Below, in pieces: positions 40,524-48,295 of a stretch of 48,295 nt of DNA; positions within the stretch are counted from its first letter, which is position 1; each line of letters starts with the position of its first letter. Origin of the DNA: Wenjunlia vitaminophila DSM 41686 (GTDB lineage Bacteria; Actinomycetota; Actinomycetes; Streptomycetales; Streptomycetaceae); the NCBI RefSeq assembly GCF_000380165.1, contig NZ_KB904681.1, positions 315 through 48,609 on the forward strand, written 5' to 3'. The notes below the pieces were generated by a model. The model made no database searches, had not been told where the DNA came from, and saw only the letters and a program-made list of their open reading frames with translations. The translations under genes were made by a program, and so were the position numbers.

Positions 40524-41992
40524 CCACCGGTTCCACCCGCGGGACGGCCCGCTCCTCCTGGGAGGGGCGGGCCGTCCCGCGGCACCGGGCCCCGTCCCGA
40601 CACGGGGACCAGACCACCGGTGCCACGCCGCGCTCCGCCACCGGTCCCGTACCCGCCGTCCGCCCCCTGGACAGCGGGCGCGGCCTGGTGGCCAGCCGCC
40701 ACGCCACCGGCACCGTCCGCCGCACCGTGCTCCCGGGGGGCCTGCGCGTGGTGACCGAGTCCCTGCCCACGGTGCGCTCGGCCACGTTCGGCATCTGGGT
40801 CGGCGTCGGCTCCAGGGACGAGACGCCGGAGCTCAACGGGGCCACCCACTACCTGGAGCACCTGCTCTTCAAGGGCACGGCACGGCGCAGCGCCCTGGAG
40901 ATCTCCGCGGCGCTCGACGCGGTCGGCGGCGAGATGAACGCCTTCACCGCCAAGGAGTACACCTGCTACTACGCCCGGGTGCTGGACAGCGACCTGCCGC
41001 TCGCCGTCGATGTCGTCTCCGACATGCTCACCGGTTCGCTGATCCGCGCCGAGGACGTGGACTCCGAACGCGGGGTGGTGCTCGAGGAGATCGCGATGAC
41101 CGAGGACGACCCCGGTGACCAGGTCCACGACCTGTTCGCCTCGGTCATGTTCGGTGACGCCCCGCTGGGCCGGCCGGTACTGGGCACCGTGGAGACGATC
41201 AACGCACTCACCCGGGACCGCATCGCCGACTTCTACCGCACCCGGTACCGCCCGGACCACCTGGTCGTGGCCGTCGCCGGCAACGTCGACCACGACGACG
41301 TGGTCCACCGGGTGGAGCAGGCGTTCAACGACGCGGGGGCGCTCGGTGCGGGGGACACCGCGCCCGCGCCGCCACGCGGGGGCGAGAGCCCGCTGCACAC
41401 CGCGGGCAGGGTCGGGCTGCTGGACCGTTCCACCGAGCAGGCCCACCTGATCCTCGGACTCCCGGGGGTCTCCAGGACCGACGAGCGCCGCTGGGCGCTG
41501 AGCCTGCTGACCACCGCCCTCGGCGGGGGGATGAGCTCCCGGCTCTTCCAGGAGATCCGGGAGAAGCGCGGCCTGGCCTACTCGGTGTACGCGTACACCT
41601 CCAGCTACGCCGACCTCGGCCTGTTCGGCATCTACGCGGGCTGCCAGCCCGACCGGGCGGGCGAGGTCCTCAAGATCTGCAGGGACGAGCTGCACCGGGT
41701 CGTCGAGCACGGGCTGCCCGAGGAGGAGCTGCGCAGGGCGGTCGGCCAGCTCGCCGGCTCCACCGTCCTGGGCCTGGAGGACACCGGCTCGCTGATGAGC
41801 CGGATCGGCAAGGGGGAGCTGTGCTGGGGCGAACAGCTTTCCGTGGACGACCTGCTGACCAGGCTCGCCGCGGTCACCCAGGACGAGCTCAGGGAGGTCG
41901 CCGCGACGGTGCTGGGCCAGCGCCCGTCACTGGCCGCCATCGGCCCGTTCGACGACCGCCAGGCCGCCGCCCTGCACGAGGCCGTGTCATGA
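40520..41992 (+). CDS. M16 family zinc metallopeptidase
   Basis: 490 aa from GTG 40520, which overlaps the pnp stop as GTGA; 490 aa is longer than usual because of a ~65-residue basic, Ser/Pro/Arg-rich N-terminus. The inverted zinc motif HxxEH is present ([14 protein letters not shown], near residue 115), with the downstream Glu in [15 protein letters not shown]. The second, inactive M16 domain contains [20 protein letters not shown] and [10 protein letters not shown], the R/Y motif of M16 peptidases. It is a processing-peptidase-like enzyme commonly encoded beside pnp and dapB in actinomycetes; its substrates are unknown. An in-frame GTG at 40688, after the large hairpin, is an alternative start. 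Confidence 0.9.
   Translation: MTTGSTRGTARSSWEGRAVPRHRAPSRHGDQTTGATPRSATGPVPAVRPLDSGRGLVASRHATGTVRRTVLPGGLRVVTESLPTVRSATFGIWVGVGSRDETPELNGATHYLEHLLFKGTARRSALEISAALDAVGGEMNAFTAKEYTCYYARVLDSDLPLAVDVVSDMLTGSLIRAEDVDSERGVVLEEIAMTEDDPGDQVHDLFASVMFGDAPLGRPVLGTVETINALTRDRIADFYRTRYRPDHLVVAVAGNVDHDDVVHRVEQAFNDAGALGAGDTAPAPPRGGESPLHTAGRVGLLDRSTEQAHLILGLPGVSRTDERRWALSLLTTALGGGMSSRLFQEIREKRGLAYSVYAYTSSYADLGLFGIYAGCQPDRAGEVLKICRDELHRVVEHGLPEEELRRAVGQLAGSTVLGLEDTGSLMSRIGKGELCWGEQLSVDDLLTRLAAVTQDELREVAATVLGQRPSLAAIGPFDDRQAAALHEAVS
40537..40582 (+). terminator. 16-bp perfect hairpin in the pnp/M16 junction
   Basis: 40537-40552 pairs perfectly with 40567-40582, and TCCTCC/GGAGGG inside the loop can extend the stem. 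It begins 14 bases after the pnp stop but lies within the first 21 codons of the M16 gene if GTG 40520 is used. It may terminate pnp or be a coding-region structure. Confidence 0.7.
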
Positions 41993-42054
41993 CCGGGGCG
42001 TGCGGGTACCGCCCTCCGGCGCGGCGTCCGGCCGTCGGGCGGGCGGACCACTGA

Positions 42055-42891
<837 letters not shown>

Positions 42892-42894
42892 GCC

Positions 42895-43359
42895 ATGAGC
42901 CAGGGCACGAAGGGCCGTACCACGTTCGTCGTCATGGCGACGGCGCTGGTGTTCTACTTCGTCCTCGCCGGCAGTCGAGGGGTGCTGCTGATCCGCGACG
43001 GACGGCTGGTCACCGTGGCCTTCGGAGTGGCGGTGCTGGTGCTACCGCTGATCGGCTGCTGGTTCCTGTGGCAGGCGTTCCGCTTCGTCCGCCGCAGCCA
43101 GCGCCTCGCCGAGGAGCTGGAGGCCGAAGGCGGCCTGCCCCCTGACGAGCTGGTGCGCACCGCTGGCGGACGGATCGACCGGGACTCGGCGGACGCGGTG
43201 TTCAAGCGGTACAAGGCCGAGACGGAGGCCGCGCCGGGGGACTGGCGCTCGTGGTTCCGCCTGGCCGTGGCCTACCACGACGCGCGGGACACTCCCCGGG
43301 CCCGCAAGGCCATGCAGCGGGCCATCGCCCTGCACGAGGCCGAGCGTTCCGGGACCTGA
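42895..43359 (+). CDS. membrane protein with C-terminal TPR-like repeat
   Basis: 154 aa from ATG 42895, three bases after dapB, so probably co-translated. Two membrane helices occupy residues ~10-30 (TTFVVMATALVFYFVLAGSR) and ~40-62 (VTVAFGVAVLVLPLIGCWFL). The C-terminal ~50 residues (WRSWFRLAVAYHDARDTPRA, KAMQRAIALHEAE) look like one tetratricopeptide repeat facing the cytosol. Similar small proteins lie between dapB and thyX/dapA in actinomycetes; function is unknown. It converges with the PH-domain gene, 13 bases away. Confidence 0.82.
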   Translation: MSQGTKGRTTFVVMATALVFYFVLAGSRGVLLIRDGRLVTVAFGVAVLVLPLIGCWFLWQAFRFVRRSQRLAEELEAEGGLPPDELVRTAGGRIDRDSADAVFKRYKAETEAAPGDWRSWFRLAVAYHDARDTPRARKAMQRAIALHEAERSGT

Positions 43360-43372
43360 CGCGGGGGGTGAC

Positions 43373-43948
43373 TCACGACCGGCTCGCGGGGTTTGCCCAG
43401 TCCTCGATAGCGTCCGCGGCCCGGTCGAACGCCGATGGGCGTCCCAGGAAGTCCACGTTGTGGTCGGTGAGCACCATCGGCAGGACACGCCCGTCCGCCC
43501 GGGTGACCACCAGCGCCTGGCCGTTCACGGTGCGGGGCAGGCCCAGCACCCGCACCGGCTGCTGGGACGTGCGCACGTGACCGATCCGTTGCCAGCTCAG
43601 CGTGGTGGTGCGGAAGAGCCTCACCTGCCGCAGACCGCGGGTGCTGACCCAGATCCCCGTCCGGAGCGTGCGCAGGGTCAGCGCGATCAGCGCCACCGCG
43701 CTGCCCAGGATGACGAGCGCTCCGGTCAGGTCTCCGGACATTGCGGTGATCAACGCTCCGAACAGCAGGAACGAGGCGAGCATCAGCATCAGGGCCGCGG
43801 CCACCACCCGGTAGGGACCGGGCCGGTACGGGCGGACCCACCCCTCCTGGGGGGTGTGCGGGAGTGCTCTGTCCTGGTGCTGTCCGTCCTGGTCGCGGTC
43901 TGCGGAGAGGATGGAGAGGGTCACGGCTGCTGCACCACTGCTTTCCAC
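43373..43948 (-). CDS. bacterial PH-domain membrane protein
   Basis: 191 aa from GTG 43948; the start is uncertain because no Shine-Dalgarno is visible and GTG 43924 is an alternative. After a hydrophilic N-terminus, two membrane helices (YRVVAAALMLMLASFLLFGA and GALVILGSAVALIALTLRTL) are followed by a beta-rich domain (TGIWVSTRGLRQVRLFRTTT LSWQRIGHVR), the bPH_6-type pleckstrin-like fold. Such proteins are widespread in actinomycetes with no defined role. It is convergent with the preceding gene and divergent from thyX. Confidence 0.78.
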   Translation of the reverse strand: MESSGAAAVTLSILSADRDQDGQHQDRALPHTPQEGWVRPYRPGPYRVVAAALMLMLASFLLFGALITAMSGDLTGALVILGSAVALIALTLRTLRTGIWVSTRGLRQVRLFRTTTLSWQRIGHVRTSQQPVRVLGLPRTVNGQALVVTRADGRVLPMVLTDHNVDFLGRPSAFDRAADAIEDWANPASRS

Positions 43949-44102
43949 TGCGACGCCTGAATGGTTGTGGCGGTGAGGCTATCGGCCTGCCCCCGGTGGA
44001 GCCACATCGGACTGGTCAGGGTGGCCCAGCCGGCTCCGTTGTCGGAGCGCCTCATTAGTCTGGTCGGCGGCCCCTGAATCGTCCGGCGAGAGGAACGCGC
44101 AG

Positions 44103-44861
44103 GTGACCACGCCCCCCAAGGAACCGTCCAGCCCCACTGAGCCGCCCACCCCCCGCTTCCGCAGTGAGGTCACCGTCGAGCTGGTCAAGCACAGCGCGTC
44201 CGATCGGGACGTGCTGTGGGCCGCGCGGGTGTCCACGGCCGGCGAGCAGTCCCTGGACGAGCTGACCAAGGACCCGGAGCGCTCCAAGGGTCTGATCAAC
44301 TTCCTGATGCGGGACCGGCACGGCACCCCGTTCGAGCACAACTCGATGACCTTCTTCGTGAGCGCCCCGATCTTCGTCTTCCGGGAGTTCATGCGGCACC
44401 GGGTGGGCTGGTCGTACAACGAGGAGTCCGGCAGGTACCGGGAGCTCCAGCCGGTGTTCTACGTGCCGGGTCCGGACCGGAAGCTGGTGCAGCGCGGGCG
44501 TCCCGGCAAGTACGAGTTCGTGGACGGCACCCCCGAGCAGTTCAAGCTCGCCGACGAGGCCATGCGCGAGTCCTACCAGCGTTCGTACGCGGCCTACCAG
44601 GAGATGCTGGAGGCCGGGGTGGCCCGCGAGGTGGCTCGATCGGTCCTGCCGGTGGGCCTGTACTCGTCGATGTACGCGACCTGCAACGCACGGTCACTGA
44701 TGAGCTTCCTGTCGTTGCGCACCAAGGACCCGAGGGCCACCGTTCCCACGTTCCCCCAGCGGGAGATCGAGATGGTCGGCGAGCAGATGGAAGGGCTGTG
44801 GGCGGGGCTGATGCCGCTGACCCACGCGGCGTTCAACGCCAACGGTCGGGTGGGCCCCTGA
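44103..44861 (+). CDS. thyX: FAD-dependent thymidylate synthase ThyX
   Basis: 252 aa from GTG 44103. ThyX methylates dUMP to dTMP using methylene-THF and FADH2. The diagnostic motif RHRVGWSYNEESGRY (RHRx7S, near residues 98-112) is complete, and MRDRHGTPFEHNSMTFFV and SLRTKDPRATVPTFPQREIE match the family's other conserved blocks. The first ~18 residues are Pro-rich. A TAGTCT box at 44056-44061, like that upstream of pnp, could be its -10 but has no -35 partner. No thyA is visible in the window. A terminator hairpin overlaps its last codons. Confidence 0.97.
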   Translation: MTTPPKEPSSPTEPPTPRFRSEVTVELVKHSASDRDVLWAARVSTAGEQSLDELTKDPERSKGLINFLMRDRHGTPFEHNSMTFFVSAPIFVFREFMRHRVGWSYNEESGRYRELQPVFYVPGPDRKLVQRGRPGKYEFVDGTPEQFKLADEAMRESYQRSYAAYQEMLEAGVAREVARSVLPVGLYSSMYATCNARSLMSFLSLRTKDPRATVPTFPQREIEMVGEQMEGLWAGLMPLTHAAFNANGRVGP

Positions 44862-44880
44862 TCGACAGCCCCACCCGACC
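44844..44880 (+). terminator. hairpin overlapping the end of thyX
   Basis: GGTCGGGTGGG (44844-44854) pairs perfectly with CCCACCCGACC (44870-44880). The thyX stop (44859-44861) sits in the loop. Confidence 0.75.
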
Positions 44881-44890
44881 GATGCCCGAA

Positions 44891-44920
44891 TTGCGCGTTT
44901 TGAGGGGATTCATCTAGGGT
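44891..44920 (+). promoter_or_regulatory. dapA promoter
   Basis: TTGCGC (44891-44896), 18 bases, TAGGGT (44915-44920). The start would be near 44927, giving a leader of about 145 bases that opens with the hairpin at 44928-44971. Confidence 0.6.
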
Positions 44921-44927
44921 GGGCAGT

Positions 44928-44971
44928 GATTCCGGTACTGCTTGGACCCCCGAGCAGGCAGTGCCGGAATC
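44928..44971 (+). promoter_or_regulatory. long hairpin at the predicted 5' end of the dapA leader
   Basis: GATTCCGGTACTGC (44928-44941) pairs with GCAGTGCCGGAATC (44958-44971) with one G-U pair, and two or three inner pairs can be added. It would be the first thing transcribed from the dapA promoter. It is not followed by a U-tract, so a 5' stabiliser or regulatory leader is more likely than a terminator. Confidence 0.6.
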
Positions 44972-45071
44972 CCCGACTCCGCCTCGGTGCCCCCACTCCG
45001 ACCAGCGACGATCGAAGATCACGCGGCCCCTGGGAGGCGCCGTGTGCCCTGCTGCGAGTAGCGTGGGAACC

Positions 45072-45971
45072 ATGGCTCCGACCTCCACACCGCAAACCCC
45101 CTTCGGGCGGGTGCTGACCGCGATGGTCACGCCGTTCACCGCGGACGGCGCTGTAGACGTCGACGGCGCCCAGCGCCTCGCCGCCCACCTGGTGGACGCC
45201 GGCAATGACGGACTGGTCCTCAGCGGCACCACCGGCGAGTCCCCCACCACCAGCGATGTCGAGAAAACGGAGCTGATCCGGGCGGTCCTCGAGGCCGTCG
45301 GCGACCGTGCTTTCGTGCTCGCCGGAGTAGGGACCAACGACACCGCCCACACCATCGAACTCGCCCGCCGGGCCGAAGCCGCGGGCGCCCACGGGTTGCT
45401 CGCGGTCACGCCCTACTACAACAGGCCGCCGCAAGAAGGGCTCTACCGGCACTTCACCGCGGTCGCCGACGCCACCGACCTGCCGGTCATGCTGTACGAC
45501 ATCCCCGGCCGCAGTGGTGTCCCCATCGAGACCGAAACCCTGGTGCGGCTCGCCGAACACCCCCGGATCGTCGCCAACAAGGACGCCAAGGGCGACCTCG
45601 GGGCCGCCAGTTGGGTCATCGCCCGCTCGGGCCTCGCCTGGTACTCCGGTGACGACATGCTCAACCTGCCGCTGCTCTCCATCGGCGCGGTCGGCTTCGT
45701 CTCCGTGGTGGGCCACGTGGTCACCCCCGAGCTGCGCCTGTTGGTGGACGCGTTCACCAGCGGGGACGTCAGCAAGGCGGCCGAGATCCACCAGCGTCTG
45801 CTCCCGGTCTACACCGGTGTGTTCCGTACCCAGGGCGTCATCACCTGCAAGGCGGCACTCGACCTGCTGGGCCTGCCCGCGGGCCCCCTGCGACTTCCGT
45901 TGGTCGCCCTGACCGACGACGAGACCGTCCAGCTCAAGAAGGATCTGGCAGCAGGCGGGGTAGAGCTCTAG
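45072..45971 (+). CDS. dapA: 4-hydroxy-tetrahydrodipicolinate synthase
   Basis: 299 aa from ATG 45072. DapA condenses pyruvate with aspartate semialdehyde, the first committed step toward diaminopimelate and lysine. FGRVLTAMVTPFTADGAVDV opens the TIM barrel; LSGTTGESPTTSDVEK, VTPYYNRPPQEGLYRHF (catalytic Tyr), DIPGRSGV and VANKDAKGD (Schiff-base Lys170) are the active-site motifs. GTG 45042, in frame, has a better ribosome-binding site (GGGAGG, 4 bases upstream) and would add ten residues, so the exact start is uncertain. dapB lies 2.2 kb upstream, so the two steps are encoded near each other but not in one operon. Confidence 0.95.
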   Translation: MAPTSTPQTPFGRVLTAMVTPFTADGAVDVDGAQRLAAHLVDAGNDGLVLSGTTGESPTTSDVEKTELIRAVLEAVGDRAFVLAGVGTNDTAHTIELARRAEAAGAHGLLAVTPYYNRPPQEGLYRHFTAVADATDLPVMLYDIPGRSGVPIETETLVRLAEHPRIVANKDAKGDLGAASWVIARSGLAWYSGDDMLNLPLLSIGAVGFVSVVGHVVTPELRLLVDAFTSGDVSKAAEIHQRLLPVYTGVFRTQGVITCKAALDLLGLPAGPLRLPLVALTDDETVQLKKDLAAGGVEL

Positions 45972-46115
45972 CAGACCCCCGTCGCTCCCACCCCCACAGA
46001 CGTGCGCGCGCCGACGGCCAGGGGAGGCACCGCCTCATTCGCCGTCATGGCTCGCGAGGGCAAGGAAAGCAACAACCCGTACACAGCACCCATGCAGAGC
46101 AAGTGCAACGAAGGT

Positions 46116-46163
46116 CATGCGCGCCACGTGCACTCGGGGACCCCGGGGCATGTGGCGCGTGTG
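46116..46163 (+). promoter_or_regulatory. long hairpin immediately before the rnj ribosome-binding site
   Basis: CATGCGCGCCAC (46116-46127) pairs with GTGGCGCGTGTG (46152-46163), two G-U pairs; CGGGG/CCCCG and GTGC/GCAT extend it inside. The 3' arm ends two bases before GAGGAG (46166-46171) of rnj, so it could modulate its translation or decay. Confidence 0.6.
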
Positions 46164-46177
46164 GTGAGGAGAGTCTT

Positions 46178-47863
46178 TTGAGTCATCCGCATCCTGAACT
46201 CGGCCCACCGCCGCCCCTGCCCGAGGGTGGCCTGCGCATCACCCCGTTGGGTGGGCTCGGAGAGATCGGGCGCAACATGACCGTCTTCGAGTACGGCGGT
46301 CGCCTGCTGATCGTCGACTGCGGTGTGCTCTTCCCGGAGGAAGAGCAGCCCGGGGTCGATCTGATCCTTCCCGACTTCACCTCCATCAGGGACCGCCTCG
46401 ATGAGGTTGACGGGATCGTGCTCACCCACGGGCACGAGGACCACATCGGGGCGGTGCCCTTCCTGCTCCGGGAGAAGCCGGACATTCCCCTGATCGGCTC
46501 CAAGCTGACCCTGGCCCTGATCGAGGCCAAGCTGGCGGAGCACCGCATCCGCCCCTACTCACTGGAGGTCACCGAGGGCCAGCGGGAGCGCATCGGCCCG
46601 TTCGAGTGCGAGTTCATCGCCGTCAACCACTCGATCCCGGACGCCCTGGCCGTGGCCGTCCGCACCCCGGCCGGCCTGGTCGTGCACACCGGTGACTTCA
46701 AGATGGACCAGCTCCCCCTGGACCGCCGCATCACCGACCTGAGGACGTTCGCCAGGCTCGGAGAGGAGGGCATCGACCTCCTGCTCGCCGACTCGACCAA
46801 CGCCGAGGTGCCCGGGTTCGTCACCCCCGAGCGTGACATCACCCCGGTGCTGAGGCAGGTCTTCGCCCGGGCCGAGCGCCGGATCATCGTGGCGAGCTTC
46901 GCCAGCCACGTGCACCGCATCCAGCAGGTCATGGACACCGCCCACGAGTACGGCCGCAAGGTCGCCCTGGTCGGCCGGTCGATGGTCCGCAACATGGGGA
47001 TCGCCCGCGACCTCGGGTACCTGCACGTGCCGGGGGGTCTGGTGGTCGACGTCAAGTCCCTGGACGACCTGCCGGACGAGGACGTGGTCCTGGTCTGTAC
47101 CGGCTCCCAGGGCGAGCCGATGGCCGCCCTGTCCCGGATGGCCAACCGCGACCACCAGATCAGGATCGTCGAAGGCGACACCGTGATCCTCGCCTCCTCG
47201 CTGATCCCGGGGAACGAGACCGCGGTGTACCGCGTGATCAACGGGCTGACCCGGTGGGGCGCCAACGTGGTGCACAAGGGGAACGCCAAGGTCCACGTCT
47301 CCGGGCACGCGTCGTCCGGGGAGCTGCTGTACCTGTACAACATCTGCAGGCCGCGCAACGTCATGCCCGTGCACGGGGAGTGGCGGCACCTGCGCGCCAA
47401 CGCCGACCTGGCCGTCCTCACCGGCGTCCCCAGGGAGCGCGCCGTCATCGCCGAGGACGGAGTGGTGGTGGACCTGGTGGACGGTGTCGCCAAGATCAGC
47501 GGCAAGGTCCAGGCCGGCTACGTCTACGTGGACGGCCTCTCGGTCGGTGACGTCACCGAGGCCTCGCTGAAGGATCGGCGCATCCTCGGGGAGGAGGGCA
47601 TCGTCTCCGTCTTCGTCGTGGTCGACTCCACCACCGGAAAGGTCGTCGGCGGCCCGCACGTGCAGGCCCGCGGCTCCGGGATCGACGACGAGGCGTTCGG
47701 CGCGGTGATCCCGAAGATCGAGGAGGCGCTGGCCACGGCGGCCTCGAACGCCGTCGCCGAACCGCACCAGCTCCAGCAGATGATGCGGCGGGCCATCGGC
47801 AAGTGGGTGTCCGACACCTACCGGCGCCGCCCCATGATCCTTCCGGTGGTCGTGGAGGTCTGA
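46178..47863 (+). CDS. rnj: ribonuclease J
   Basis: 561 aa from TTG 46178, with GAGGAG 6 bases upstream. RNase J is a metallo-beta-lactamase/beta-CASP nuclease with 5'-3' exo- and endonuclease activity on RNA. The metal motif LTHGHEDHIGAVPFLLREKP (His84, His86, Asp88, His89), NHSIPDALAVAV, HTGDFKMD, ADSTNAEVPG, and the beta-CASP motifs VLVCTGSQGEPMAAL and HVSGHASSGEL are all present. A C-terminal domain (KISGKVQAGYVYVDGLSVGD ... RRPMILPVVVEV) completes the normal length. A longer frame from 46103 runs through the leader hairpin and is less likely. Confidence 0.97.
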   Translation: MSHPHPELGPPPPLPEGGLRITPLGGLGEIGRNMTVFEYGGRLLIVDCGVLFPEEEQPGVDLILPDFTSIRDRLDEVDGIVLTHGHEDHIGAVPFLLREKPDIPLIGSKLTLALIEAKLAEHRIRPYSLEVTEGQRERIGPFECEFIAVNHSIPDALAVAVRTPAGLVVHTGDFKMDQLPLDRRITDLRTFARLGEEGIDLLLADSTNAEVPGFVTPERDITPVLRQVFARAERRIIVASFASHVHRIQQVMDTAHEYGRKVALVGRSMVRNMGIARDLGYLHVPGGLVVDVKSLDDLPDEDVVLVCTGSQGEPMAALSRMANRDHQIRIVEGDTVILASSLIPGNETAVYRVINGLTRWGANVVHKGNAKVHVSGHASSGELLYLYNICRPRNVMPVHGEWRHLRANADLAVLTGVPRERAVIAEDGVVVDLVDGVAKISGKVQAGYVYVDGLSVGDVTEASLKDRRILGEEGIVSVFVVVDSTTGKVVGGPHVQARGSGIDDEAFGAVIPKIEEALATAASNAVAEPHQLQQMMRRAIGKWVSDTYRRRPMILPVVVEV

Positions 47864-47879
47864 GCCGACGCGGGAGTGG

Positions 47880-47920
47880 ATCCGCCCCGGCCCCGCGTTC
47901 CAGCCCGGGCCGGGGCGGAT
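47880..47920 (+). terminator. terminator after rnj
   Basis: 47880-47893 (ATCCGCCCCGGCCC) pairs perfectly with 47907-47920 (GGGCCGGGGCGGAT), 13-base loop, followed by TTGCTTCCCC. It separates rnj from the rRNA promoters. Confidence 0.87.
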
Positions 47921-47949
47921 TTGCTTCCCCGTGAGCGTGCCAGTATGTT
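47921..47949 (+). promoter_or_regulatory. rRNA operon promoter, upstream copy
   Basis: TTGCTT (47921-47926), 17 bases, TATGTT (47944-47949). It begins right after the rnj terminator stem. Actinomycete rrn operons typically have several promoters in tandem. Confidence 0.5.
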
Positions 47950-48003
47950 TGCGGCACCGCAGAGGGAGTGCACGGGGTTCCGTGCGCCCCAAGCGGAGGG
48001 AAA

Positions 48004-48030
48004 TTCAGACCTCAGGAGATCTGATAGAGT
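48004..48030 (+). promoter_or_regulatory. rRNA operon promoter, downstream copy
   Basis: TAGAGT (48025-48030) within CTGATAGAGTCTGG resembles the -10 of streptomycete rRNA promoters. The -35 is less clear: TTCAGA (48004-48009, 15-base spacer) or AATTCA (48002-48007, 17-base spacer). Confidence 0.6.
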
Positions 48031-48295
48031 CTGGATCACCGAACGGAAAGCGCCCGGAGAGACCGGTGAAAGGGTCTTGAAGGAAGCGTTCGTTCCTTGA
48101 GAACTCAACAGCGTACCAAAAATCAACGCCAGATTAGTTGATACCCCCGGATGGGTGGGTTCTGGCCCGCGTGGTGTGGGCTGGGGCTGCCTGTCGGGTG
48201 GTTCCTTTGAAACAACATATGCAGGGACGCTGGTGGTGGTCGCCGATTTTTCCCGGTGACGGACCGCCGCTCTGCCGCGTATGTGACCTCCGAGG
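48031..48295 (+). ncRNA. rRNA operon leader with boxA (16S gene begins beyond the window)
   Basis: TTCCTTGAGAACTCAACAGC (48093 onward) is the actinobacterial rrn boxA region, where Nus factors load for antitermination. It overlaps a small hairpin (AAGGAA 48080-48085 / TTCCTT 48093-48098). ACCAAAAATCAACGCCAGAT and GTTGATACCCC after it are conserved parts of streptomycete-type 16S leaders. The start of mature 16S rRNA (AGAGTTTGATCCTGG-type sequence) is not reached before 48295. Confidence 0.78.

Noticed and set aside
48031-48295. The 5' end of the 16S rRNA gene
   Set aside because: The conserved 16S start sequence is not present before the window ends; only the leader is here.

Overview
The window is 48.3 kb of high-GC, gene-dense DNA with frequent GTG/TTG starts, GTGA/ATGA stop-start overlaps and TAGRNT-type -10 boxes. 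Together with a streptomycete-type ESX/type VII secretion locus and an actinobacterial rRNA leader, this points to an actinomycete chromosome (Streptomycetales/Streptosporangiales-like; the genus cannot be fixed from sequence alone). No tRNA, CRISPR array, insertion sequence or prophage was seen.

Layout. 1-1133: the last codons of ispG, then a GNAT acetyltransferase. 1189-3870 (minus): a tight four-gene unit (Tat-type lipoprotein, ferritin-like DUF4439 protein, aminoglycoside-phosphotransferase-like kinase, second GNAT). 4019-13803 (plus): the translation/transcription-factor block rimP-nusA-ylxR-infB-ylxP-rbfA-nrnA-truB-ribF. 13941-17406: an ESX substrate-like pair plus a first mycosin, carrying a block of about 2 kb of clearly lower GC. 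17537-18638: a divergent XRE regulator / methionine aminopeptidase pair. 18799-37361: the type VII secretion core (EspI-like MinD ATPase, an unknown cluster protein, EccE, EccB, second mycosin, EsxA/EsxB-like pair, lipoprotein, 778-aa DUF6571-like protein, WXG-like protein, EccC, EccD). 37518-47863 (plus): rpsO-pnp-M16 peptidase-dapB-membrane protein, a minus PH-domain protein, thyX, dapA and rnj. 47880-48295: the rnj terminator, then promoters and boxA leader of an rRNA operon whose 16S gene starts beyond the window.

How it works together. The housekeeping blocks cover ribosome assembly and initiation, RNA turnover (PNPase, RNase J, nanoRNase) and lysine/diaminopimelate and thymidylate synthesis. 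Between ribF and rpsO sits an apparently complete membrane secretion machine: EccB, EccC (three FtsK-like ATPase modules), EccD, EccE, a mycosin, the small WXG100 pair and an EspI-like regulator. Two extra units look like cargo or accessories: the 13.9-17.4 kb module with its own mycosin, and the WXG-like/DUF6571/lipoprotein genes transcribed with eccC.

The most interesting signals are: a low-GC block that begins and ends inside open genes of the first ESX module; two exact DnaA-box matches in the eccE/eccB divergent promoter region; matching TTGGGY-N17-TAGRGT promoters upstream of the second mycosin and the esx pair; hairpins placed at the predicted 5' ends of several transcripts; and a very long hairpin inside the first codons of the M16 peptidase gene.
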